Shown here in pieces: positions 47,011 to 55,340 of a DNA stretch of 64,000 nucleotides. Numbering within the stretch: the stretch's first letter is position 1; each line of letters opens with the position of its first letter. The notes below the pieces were generated by a model, which was not told where the DNA came from, made no database searches, and saw only the letters and a program-made list of their open reading frames with translations. The position numbers and the translations under genes are program-made. This DNA comes from Carpediemonas membranifera (taxonomy: Eukaryota; Fornicata). Where the stretch lies: NCBI GenBank assembly GCA_019828565.1, contig JAHDYR010000011.1, positions 310,001 to 374,000 of the forward strand, in the 5' to 3' direction.

Positions 47011-49979
47011 GGGGAGCCAACTGCTCCACTATATCCCCCAAGCTGACCAAGGGTATGACGCGTATATCAGATGAAGAGCGAAGCGTGCGTACAGCCAAGG
47101 GAACTATACAGTCCCAAGGTTCCGTGCAAGGGAACATCAAACTCATGCCGTCAGCCTTTACACCTAAGGCAGTGTCCTTCAAGCCGGAGTTGATTGTGCT
47201 AGATACTGAGTTCGACGTCGTCCTGGGGTACCCCCACCTTGTCGAGCTGGGAATCCTCCCCGACGTGAACGTAGAGTCAGGGGAATACTCGGACGAAGTC
47301 CAGGTCCCCGAAGCTTTCAAGCACAACGCTGCCATTTTTAGTCTATCCGACCAGTCGACCAAGAGTCAAGCCGAACTGATCAAGAGGTTCTCCGATCTAT
47401 TCCAAGACCGGGACGAACCTAGCAGGCTAGAGCCGTACGACCTCGTTCTGAAGGACGATCGGGTCGTGAACGCCAGACCTTACTATGTACCCCCAGCGAA
47501 GATACACGTCGTGAGAGAGCACATCGACACGCTGCTAGCCAAGAAATATATCGAGGCCTGCCAGTCACAATACGCTTCCCCAGCTATGACTGTGCCTAAG
47601 AAGGGAGGCAAGTCGCGTTTCGTAGTCGATTTCCGCCGTATTAACGAGCTTACTGAGCCGTTCGACTACCCCATCCCTCGTATCGACGAGGTGCTGTCAC
47701 AGCTCGCAGGACAGAAGATCTTCGCGACTCTAGACCTGTCGTCCGGGTACCACCAGATCCCTTTGACAGAACGATCAAGACCCCTGACTGCATTTACCAC
47801 CGTACTAGGGCAGTATCAATACCGACGGATGCCTTTCGGGCTGCGCAACGCAGGAGCTCACTTCCAGAAGGCCATGGAGCGCGCCTTCGCCGGGCTCGTG
47901 GGCAGCTCATGTTACATTTACATCGACGATATTATTGTCTTCGGCAGCGACGAGGCCGAATATCTCGCGAACCTCGAAAGAGTCCTGGACCGTGCGCGTA
48001 AGGTCAAGCTCCAGCTCAATCGCGAGAAATGCCAATTCGGCAGGCAGGAGGTCGAGTTCTTAGGTTGGGTTGTCAATGATGGGCAGGTGAGAATCGCACC
48101 CAGCCGTGTAGACGACATCGCAAATCTCCAGATGCCGACATCCATCAAGGGCATGCAGGGCCTAGTAGGATTCCTCAACTATTTCCGGGATCACATCCCC
48201 CATTTTGCGGAAATCGGACACCCGTTAATCAAAGCTATGTCCGGTCACACAAGTCTCGGCCTGACCGCCCAGCAGGAGGCCCTCGATAAGCTCAAGCAGA
48301 GCCTTACCTCCGCTGACGCCCTAGCAATTTTCGACGCCACGAAGGAGCATTCTATAATGACCGACGCCTCGGGAGTGGGGTACGGCGCAGTCCTATTGCA
48401 AGAGGGCAAGCCTGTCTGTTACATGTCGAAGGCCTTCAACGCCACACAGTCTCGTTGGTCAACGATTGAGAAGGAGGCGTACGCCATTGTGGCGGCCTTG
48501 CAGCGCTGGCGCAAGTTCCTTGCCTGGGGACCTTTCTCCATACTCACTGACCACCGAAACCTTACCTTCATGTACCGTAGCATCAACCCGAAAGTCAGGA
48601 GGTGGGCCGATGCCATTTCCGACTTGGACTTTGAGATTAAGCACGTCGCCGGCCTGGACAATGGAGCCGCAGATGGTCTGTCCCGTGTGTTTACTATGTT
48701 CACTCGCAAAGCTACGACCGATGAGATTGAAGAAGCACACACCACCGCCGGCGCCCATCTATCTCGACGACTAACGACCGAGAAGCTTAGAGCCGAAGGG
48801 TTGTCGGTGTCGAGAGCCGCAGTCGACCAGGTGATTGCAGCTTGCCCGGTGTGCCAAGTCCTCGAGAAACCCCACGTCGATACACCGGATGGTCTGCATA
48901 CCGCCGTTGATGAACCGTTTAAGCGAGTAGCCATCGACACCTTAGGTCCGTTCCCCAAGTCGCAGGGGTTCACGCACATCTCCGTCATCATAGATATGTG
49001 TAGTAGGTGGACCGAGTTGGTTCCAGTTACAGGTACGACTGCGCAAGCCGCAGTTACGGCGTTCGTTAATAACTGGGTCTTACGCTATGGCTGCCCCGAG
49101 GTCTTACAGACTGACGGCGGGCCCGAGTTTAACAATCAGCTCATGAAGTCCCTGGCCGACGAGATGGGTTTCCACACCCATGTTACGACTCCACATCACC
49201 CGCAATCTAATGGCATCGTCGAACGGGCCAACAGTGGAGTTCTCAAAATCTTGAAGGCCAGAAAGTTCCATTTCCGGGACGCGGACTGGGTCAAGCACTT
49301 ACCTGTCGCACAATTTATCGTCAATTCGACGCCCAGGATACCCACTCACCTCTCACCATCCGAGATCATACTAGGTGTCAACATCAGGATCCCGAACGAG
49401 ATCATCATCTGCACCCACTCGACTAGCGCCAGAATACAGGACAGACGCGCGGCGGCTGGCCAAGCCATCCAGCTAGCGAAGGCTAGAATTCAGGCAATGA
49501 GAGAGGACGCTCTCGCAAACGCCGCATCGTCACGTCAGGAGTTACTGTGCCGGTTCGTGTTGGTCAAGTACCCAGCCAGACCTCCCAACAAGCTGATGCC
49601 AGGATGGCGAGGGCCCATGCGACGGGTCAGTGCGGTTAAGCAAGATGGCGTGACGGTCGCCTATGAAGTTCAGGACCTCAACCAGGGAAGCCAAGGCAAG
49701 ATATTGAAGGTCGACGCCTCGCGCGTACGCAGATTTAACCCTGGCAATCTATCCGAGCGAGAGATCAAGGACTTGGCCGCCACGGCGAACGATGAGTGGG
49801 AAGTGGACCGTATTTCCAAATCGCGAGGGAACGGAACACGAACCAAACGCGAATACCGCGTTCACTGGTCTGGTTTCGAGGACGAGGAGGCGACATGGCA
49901 GGATTGGGACTCCGTCAAGGACCTGGAAGCATTAGATATATATTTGAAGTCTGACCAAGCCAAACTGGACGGTCTATAA
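47004..49979 (+). CDS. Element F Pol: RT, RNase H, integrase, chromodomain
   Basis: About 990 aa; as an in-frame ORF it starts within protease (NCSTISPKLTKG). RT has FVVDFRRINELT, LDLSSGYHQI, MPFGLRNAGAHFQ and catalytic YIYIDDII. RNase H has MTDASGVGYGAVL, IEKEAYAIV and LTDHRNL. Integrase has a zinc-binding CPVCQ segment and the DDE residues in VAIDTLGP, LQTDGGPEF and HPQSNGIVERAN (E). The C-terminus (WEVDRISKSRG, then REYRVHWSGFEDEEATWQDW) is a clear chromodomain, placing F with chromoviruses, whose chromodomain directs insertion to marked chromatin. Intact from 47015 to the stop. Confidence 0.92.
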   Translation: MIRGANCSTISPKLTKGMTRISDEERSVRTAKGTIQSQGSVQGNIKLMPSAFTPKAVSFKPELIVLDTEFDVVLGYPHLVELGILPDVNVESGEYSDEVQVPEAFKHNAAIFSLSDQSTKSQAELIKRFSDLFQDRDEPSRLEPYDLVLKDDRVVNARPYYVPPAKIHVVREHIDTLLAKKYIEACQSQYASPAMTVPKKGGKSRFVVDFRRINELTEPFDYPIPRIDEVLSQLAGQKIFATLDLSSGYHQIPLTERSRPLTAFTTVLGQYQYRRMPFGLRNAGAHFQKAMERAFAGLVGSSCYIYIDDIIVFGSDEAEYLANLERVLDRARKVKLQLNREKCQFGRQEVEFLGWVVNDGQVRIAPSRVDDIANLQMPTSIKGMQGLVGFLNYFRDHIPHFAEIGHPLIKAMSGHTSLGLTAQQEALDKLKQSLTSADALAIFDATKEHSIMTDASGVGYGAVLLQEGKPVCYMSKAFNATQSRWSTIEKEAYAIVAALQRWRKFLAWGPFSILTDHRNLTFMYRSINPKVRRWADAISDLDFEIKHVAGLDNGAADGLSRVFTMFTRKATTDEIEEAHTTAGAHLSRRLTTEKLRAEGLSVSRAAVDQVIAACPVCQVLEKPHVDTPDGLHTAVDEPFKRVAIDTLGPFPKSQGFTHISVIIDMCSRWTELVPVTGTTAQAAVTAFVNNWVLRYGCPEVLQTDGGPEFNNQLMKSLADEMGFHTHVTTPHHPQSNGIVERANSGVLKILKARKFHFRDADWVKHLPVAQFIVNSTPRIPTHLSPSEIILGVNIRIPNEIIICTHSTSARIQDRRAAAGQAIQLAKARIQAMREDALANAASSRQELLCRFVLVKYPARPPNKLMPGWRGPMRRVSAVKQDGVTVAYEVQDLNQGSQGKILKVDASRVRRFNPGNLSEREIKDLAATANDEWEVDRISKSRGNGTRTKREYRVHWSGFEDEEATWQDWDSVKDLEALDIYLKSDQAKLDGL

Positions 49980-50021
49980 ATCTTCACCACATCTAATCGC
50001 TCCAGCGTCAAGTCATCAGAT

Positions 50022-51102
50022 TTATTCGTCGTCCGACTCCTCGGTATCGGTCAGCTCGACCAACCAAGACGCGTCAGCGTGGCGCTCAAGATCGTGCTCA
50101 GCAAGATAGTCGCGCACACAACGGACGAGACAGAGATCGGCGTTCAGCCAGACGATGCTGAGGCCTGAGTAACCCTCATACTGGAGTATGAGAGCGAAGG
50201 TCCCAGGTCCACGAGTCGTTTTCAGGAACTCATGGCGGACAACACACGTCACCGTGTAGTAACGGTCCGGGTCAGAGACCTGGAGAGGCTCCCAATGGAT
50301 CTCGTCCCCGATGGCAGGCAGGTGACCATCGCGGCACAGCTCGTCGACCAGCATCGCCCAGAAAGCGATGGGTGCACCGATACCGCGGCTGATGCCAAAG
50401 AGCGCTACCCTGAAGTAGTCCGGCGAAAAGACGAGGATCATGAGCCGGTTGAGGTAACCACGAGCCGTGGTATCAGATCCGACATTAGCAGCAGCGCGCA
50501 CTGCGGCCACGAGCCCAGCTGAGTAACGCCCATTGCCAGTCAGGCTGATATCGCCACTCTGAAGGGCGGCCGACACGATGTCCCCGTCAGTGAGGGTCGG
50601 GCGCAGACGGATCTTAAGGTGAGACACCACGCCAGCGAGAGCGAACTGACAGAAAGCCACGAGGCCGAGTACCTGCCGACACTTCACTACATCCATGTAC
50701 ACCGAAGCCTGATGAAGGTGTCCTTGCTCGATTGCGTCGAAGATGCGCTGAAGAGGCATCTCGACGGAGTTGGTGTAGCCGGCTAGGCGCCGAGTGACCT
50801 CCGCTCGTATGTCGCGAGGTAGCTGGTGGGATGCGGTTGTCGGGCGAGTGATCCGCTCCGCGGCCTGCACACGGTGTCTGAATGAGTATTCTGTTGATAT
50901 TGGTTACTTACAAGTTCCCGGTGGCCAAACGCTTGCGTTGCGTACGGGTCTGAGCACGAAGAGAACGACAGACGGCGGAATGAGCGGAAACAAGAGGCTT
51001 AGTGAGTTCCTCGTCACCAATTTCGGCGATTTTAGCGCGAATAGTATCCAGAATTGCTTCTACGGCGGCGTTGTCCGACATCAACTGAGTTGACGGCGAC
51101 AT
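50022..51102 (-). CDS. Antisense spliced gene carried by element F, unknown function
   Basis: Two exons on the strand opposite to gag-pol: 51102-50912 (Met alternatives 51168 and 51081) and 50877-50022, separated by a 34-nt intron. The joined product is about 348 aa. It has a helical N-terminus, a basic patch (QTRTQRKRLATGN), a hydrophobic helical middle (CRQVLGLVAFCQFALAGVVS; RVALFGISRGIGAPIAFWAM) and a strongly acidic end (ELTDTEESDDE). No family recognised. It starts about 43 bp after the pol stop on the other strand (tail to tail). Its promoter must lie in 51103-51840. An intron antisense to the genomic RNA would survive retrotransposition. It could be a host gene caught by the element or a regulator like antisense proteins of some retroviruses; both are speculation. 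Confidence 0.6.
50878..50911 (-). other. Intron, 34 nt, in the antisense gene of element F
   Basis: It runs from GTAAGT (best donor in the window) to CTCATTCAG. Exon 1 stops at a TAA formed by the donor itself. Removal joins the frames in phase. The acceptor has the same 9-mer pattern as the host introns. Confidence 0.6.
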
Positions 51103-51168
51103 ATTCTGCACTTTTGGAACAATCGGTTTCAGGACGAAACCTAGAGCAGTAATAGGACGCCAAATCAA

Positions 51169-51830
51169 GCTAATTCATCTATTTACTAAGCGCTGTAGCC
51201 TATTAGCTCCATCGGAAGCCGATTGATGTTGTTAATGAAGTACGAGCGCGCCAGGAAAAATGAAAGGCCCAAAACTCGCCAACGAAGGCCTTTTTGGAGC
51301 CTCTTAATGCCTTTTTCGGCGTCTGCGTAAGTTTCAGCGCAAATGGTACAGTACTTCTTCTTATTCTTCTAGACGCCGAGATCAACCCTCGAATTACTTA
51401 GAAGCATGCGTAACACGTAATATTTTTCGAGACACGGCCATATGAGGCCGTGGAGGGGCAGGGATAAGCCTCTATGAATACGGGCGAACCCTAGCCGTCC
51501 GTTTGACTGTCATTGACGTCGGTAAGTTCGGACCCTATATGCGGTTCATGAGGGCGGCGAAGCCCTGGTAAGACCATCTTAACACGTAACATAGCAATTG
51601 CTTACACAGTGGATCCACGTTATCATATACAGCTGTCGGGTTTCATTCCCATGTCACCGTTGGTGATACCATAATTCCGTATCGGAAGACCGCGGGTCGG
51701 GCGTTGCCCACTCCACTGCCAATGGAGTAGACCGTTGCATAGCTTGGGTGGCACCAAACTATAACACGGATGACCCTAGGCCAACCTAACCCCCGTAACT
51801 CGTTGAGTGTCATGCCTATTACCCAGGCAT
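51169..51830. other. Non-coding 3' region of element F
   Basis: No supported gene on either strand. It presumably contains the promoter of the antisense gene and the 3' UTR of the sense transcript. Confidence 0.45.
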
Positions 51831-51840
51831 GGAGGGGCAG
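51831..51840 (+). promoter_or_regulatory. Polypurine tract of element F
   Basis: GGAGGGGCAG directly before the 3' LTR, the expected plus-strand priming site. Comparable tracts precede the 3' LTRs of E and C. Confidence 0.6.
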
Positions 51841-51952
51841 TGTGGTGGTCATAGACCACACTAATCATTTATACAGTTTAAGCCATTTATTGGCACAAGG
51901 GTTTTCTCTTCTTCTTTCCCTATAAAAGCATTCTCCGCATTAGCGAGGCACA
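51841..51952 (+). repeat. Element F 3' LTR (112 bp)
   Basis: No difference seen from 45910-46021. It is followed by CCGT, the 4-bp target duplication. Confidence 0.92.
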
Positions 51953-51956
51953 CCGT

Positions 51957-54395
51957 TTGCCTCTCCCATTGTCGTCGTAGACAAGGCATCCGGCGCCATC
52001 AGACTGTGTATTGACTATACAGCTCTCAATAGGGTCACAGTCAAGGACCACTTCCCCCTCCCCGACTTGAAGTCGTTTGTACGGGAAGCATCCGGCTCAC
52101 GCTTCTTCGCGGCGCTGGACCTCACGTCCGGGTATCATCAAGTCCCAGTCCACCCGGACGACGTCCGCAAGACGGCTATGATCACCCCAGACGCGTATGA
52201 CGAGTTCGTGCGGGTGCCATTCGGCCTAGCAAATGCGCCGTCTCACTTCCAAAGAGTCATGCAAGGAGTCCTCGCACCCGTGCTTCACAAGGGTGTTATG
52301 GTCTACATTGATGACATCCTCATCCACGCAAAGACACAGGAGGAATTCCTCCAGACGCTAGAGCACACCTTAGTGCTACTCGATCGCCATGACTTGAGAC
52401 TTAACCTCGCGAAGTGCAAGTTCGCCTCCCGTAAGGTCAAGGTCGTCGGCTTCGACATCTCGGAGCAAGGTCGCAGCGTGGACCCCGAGAGAGCCAAGGC
52501 CCTCAACGACATCACATCTCCCACCTCTGTCAAGGACATGCGACGCATCGCTGGCATGTTCAATTACATCGCTGAGCACCTTCCGCGCGCACAGGAGCTT
52601 CTTGGCCCGCTCTATGACGCAATCAAGGCCGAGGAGTGGGGTGATCCACAAGAACAGGCCCTCCAGAGCCTCAAGGAGGCAACAGCGGAGGCCATCACCC
52701 TCACCCAGCCGGACCCGGGTCTGCCCTGGCATCTCTATACAGACGCGTCCGACAACGCGGTCGGCGGTATTCTATACCAGATCGCTGCGGACGGCCAACA
52801 TCAGCCCGTCACGTTATTCTCCAAGAGACTAACTGATGTGCAACGCCGCTGGTGCACCTATGATAAGGAACTGTATGGTATCCTTAGTGCACTCACCAGA
52901 TCAGACATGCAGCCCCTGTTCACCATGGCCACGGACCTACACGTCCACACGGACCATCGCAATATCGTCTACCTCATGAAGCGCTCGGACTGCTCACCGA
53001 AGGTAATGCGCTGGAGGATCACCCTCCAGCAGTTCCCCGCGGAGATATCACATGTGGCAGGGGGAGGACAACGCTGTAGCAGACGCTCTTAGTCGCTGCT
53101 GCTTCCTGACCACTGACGACATACCAGAAGACGCCCGCGCCATCCTCCGGACCCTTCATGGAGGATCCGCCGGCCACCCATCAGCCAGAATCATCCGCAG
53201 GCTGGCAACGCCAGCTCAACGCGAGACCATTGACCCCTACATCGACGTCTTCGTTCGGACCTGTCCGGCTTGTCTGAAGACTCGACAGATCCAAGCGCGC
53301 CAGACCGCGTGGCATAGCACGCAGAGGGTAGAGCCGTTCGAGACAGTCCAGCTGGACACGATCGGGCCCCTGCCCGAATCCACTAGGGGCAATCGATATA
53401 TCATCACCATCATTGACTCCTTTACCAAGTACGTCGACCTAGTTCCAGTCCGGGACACGTCGGCAGACTCAGCCGCACAGGCCCTACTCGCATTCGCTGG
53501 CCGCTTCGGCATTCCTCAGGAGATCCACACCGATGGAGGATCCCAGTACCGCAACAAGCTTATGGAGAAGCTTACGAGTGAATTGACCCTCAAGCACCAC
53601 ATTGCTACAGCCTACCATCCACAGAGCTCGGGTATAGTTGAGCGAGCGAATGGCACGGCCGTGCGCGTTCTACGCAAACTCATGATGGAAGCAGAGTCCA
53701 ACGAATGGCAACGATGGCTTTATATGGCCCAATTCCTCGTCAACTCCGCTCCACATCGCACTCTTGGGGGAATATCACCCCTCGAGGCCTTACTGGGCAT
53801 CAGCCCTCGACACTTGAAGACCCCACGCAGCTACACCGACCCCGAGCGCGCATCTACAGCTCTCGCCAGTCACATCGAGGCCCTCGGCCGCATCCGCGCA
53901 CTGAGCAAGCATGCTGTGGAGGAGTACAACGCGGCTAAGCGCCGGGGAGATCACTTCAAGACCACCCACAGGTGGAAGCCGCACGAGTTCGCGTTTATCA
54001 TCCCGAGCAGGAAGCCCCAGAAGCTCTCACCCTTCCTCCGGGGACCACTTAAGGTCCTGGGTCGTGGCGAAGACCCCAACGTCTACCGACTGAAGGACCT
54101 CATTACGAAGAAGGTGGTCCACATCCACGGGGAGCGCATGATCGCAGCGCCCGTCAGCCCAGAGGCGGCCCTCAAAATGGCGGCCCTGGATCACGACGAA
54201 CTTGTCGTCGAAGCCATCCTGGATCACGACCTGAGGAAGGAACCAGGCCTGATCAAGATCCTCTGGGCAGGATTCGAACGCTCAGAGGCTACGTGGGAAC
54301 CTCTAGATGCAGAGAACCGCCAGCTCGTCGCATTAGACAGTTACTTGTTGACGCTACCGCCCGACGAGCGCTCAAAGCTGGAAAAGCGACTATAA
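51957..54395 (+). CDS. Element E Pol: RT, RNase H, integrase, chromodomain-like tail (one +1 break)
   Basis: Continues the gag-pol frame of 44322-45909 once F is removed. RT: RLCIDYTALNRVT, LDLTSGYHQV, VPFGLANAPSHFQ, catalytic MVYIDDIL. RNase H: LYTDASDNAVGGIL, KELYGILSAL, HTDHRNIVYLM. The frame is shifted by one extra G in 53060-53064, just before DNAVADALSR. Integrase: CPACLKTR zinc motif, then QLDTIGPLP, IHTDGGSQ and HPQSSGIVERAN supplying D, D and E. The C-terminus has LIKILWAGFERSEATWEPL, a chromodomain-like segment. All catalytic residues are present. Confidence 0.9.
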
Positions 54396-54764
54396 CATCA
54401 GCCCATCCTAATCTCATGTTGATGTTGCTTATTGTACAACCATTCATCCGAACGAACGCAGTTCGAACAGGAACATCATGCATTCCCTCATCGAGAACCG
54501 ATAGCAGGAAAAGGGGGGAAAGAAGGACTTTCTAACAGTATCCTTCGCGTTTCGAACACACCAGGCTCATTCTGGACATCATACCGTCATCACGAACAAC
54601 TCGCTCATCAATTGATCCGCTGTTCGACAAAAGTGACCATCCCGGGACTCGAACCCAGACTCCTGGCGAATATCGTGGAGAATATCCTCGAGATCTGACC
54701 GAAAGATTTGATGACATCAAAACATATCTTCGGCACCATCATTCATACGCCCCACTTACAGCTC

Positions 54765-54775
54765 GAGGGGGGTAG
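54765..54775 (+). promoter_or_regulatory. Polypurine tract of element E
   Basis: GAGGGGGGTAG immediately before the 3' LTR. Confidence 0.6.
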
Positions 54776-54868
54776 TGTCAGTGCCTCAGTTATTATTATT
54801 GCTATTTATAACTACGGGCACACTCACCCCTGCTTCGCAGGTTATGTGTAAATACTGTTGTCGCCACA
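54776..54868 (+). repeat. Element E 3' LTR (93 bp)
   Basis: Matches 44207-44299 throughout. It is followed by the GTCT target duplication, then by the right half of the interrupted small ORF. Confidence 0.92.
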
Positions 54869-55166
54869 GTCTTCGTGGACCGAGGTCATCGGTCCCTCGC
54901 TCCTCATGTCCCCCCATGAGGTGAAGGAGGTCGCTCAAGCCCTCCTCGTCGCCTTCTGGCGAGCCCAGGTCGCGTACCATGTTGAGTACATGGACAAGGC
55001 CGGGTACCGTCGCCGGAGACAACGCTCCGCCCCTCTCCAGTAACGATCCCCTCCTATCAAGACGCGCTTTGACCGCCCACCCCCACACTACGCTTCACCG
55101 CGTTCCTCTCTGAACACGTGATATTCTCGCTAAGAAGCGTGATGTGAAGCTTAATTTTCTAAATTA

Positions 55167-55206
55167 CGACCATTTGGTCGACGATAATCGACTATTCCAA
55201 ATTGAT
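55167..55206 (-). repeat. Split repeat B2 of element B (40 bp)
   Basis: Same as 59834-59873 and 43970-44009. The end is a perfect inverted repeat, CGACCA-AA-TGGTCG. Beyond it at 55166 lies the AT-rich original spacer. Confidence 0.8.
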
Positions 55207-55237
55207 CTAATCAAATTTATATTCCGTTTGGCGGCCT

Positions 55238-55319
55238 TGTCACCGGTCTATAAACTGCTCCGTCCAGTTTTGACCACTTTTACCCCGCTGCGGTTTACTG
55301 TAAATGATTTCAACCGACA
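55238..55319 (+). repeat. Element C 5' LTR (82 bp)
   Basis: Contains CTATAAA at 55248-55254 as a likely TATA box. It differs from the 3' LTR (59513-59594) at one base. Among the shortest LTRs I know of for Ty3/gypsy. Confidence 0.92.
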
Positions 55320-55330
55320 ATACTAGTATT
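55319..55330 (+). promoter_or_regulatory. Palindromic primer-binding site of element C
   Basis: AATACTAGTATT, a perfect 12-bp palindrome beginning at the last LTR base, as in E and F but with different sequence. Confidence 0.6.
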
Positions 55331-55340
55331 AGCTGTGCTG

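Larger units (their letters stand above)
45910..51952 (+). mobile_element. Element F: Ty3/gypsy chromovirus-like retrotransposon with antisense gene
   Basis: 6043 bp between two apparently identical 112-bp LTRs (45910-46021, 51841-51952), with TG...CA ends and a 4-bp target duplication CCGT (45906-45909, 51953-51956). It lies within the pol gene of element E. It encodes Gag with two CCHC knuckles, protease, RT, RNase H, integrase and a chromodomain. An extra 1.9 kb between pol and the 3' LTR contains a spliced gene in antisense orientation. Identical LTRs indicate a young insertion. The sense frame is broken by two single extra G residues. Confidence 0.93.
44207..54868 (+). mobile_element. 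Element E: Ty3/gypsy LTR retrotransposon, split by element F
   Basis: Bounded by two 93-bp LTRs (44207-44299 and 54776-54868) that look identical, with TG...CA ends and a 4-bp target duplication GTCT (44203-44206, 54869-54872). One gag-pol ORF encodes Gag, protease, RT, RNase H, integrase and a chromodomain-like tail. Element F with its own target duplication interrupts it between protease and RT. Removing 45910-51956 (F plus one copy of its 4-bp duplication) restores the frame exactly. A purine tract precedes the 3' LTR. Confidence 0.93.
44117..55043 (+). pseudogene. Small ORF of the original spacer, interrupted by element E
   Basis: The left part is 44117-44206 (30 codons, starting MTDDAYKHLVGLFTAVQ). 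The right part is 54873-55043 (56 codons plus stop, with EVKEVAQALLVAFWRAQVAY and an Arg-rich end). The two parts join in frame when element E and one 4-bp target duplication are removed, giving an 86-residue protein. I do not recognise it. The in-frame join could be chance (one in three), but the open length and helical character make a real small gene plausible. Confidence 0.45.

Noticed and set aside
46524-47014. Programmed +1 frameshifting between Gag and Pol of element F
   Set aside because: Two shifts lie inside conserved domains rather than at a gag/pol border, and the same kind of break occurs at random places in A, C and E.
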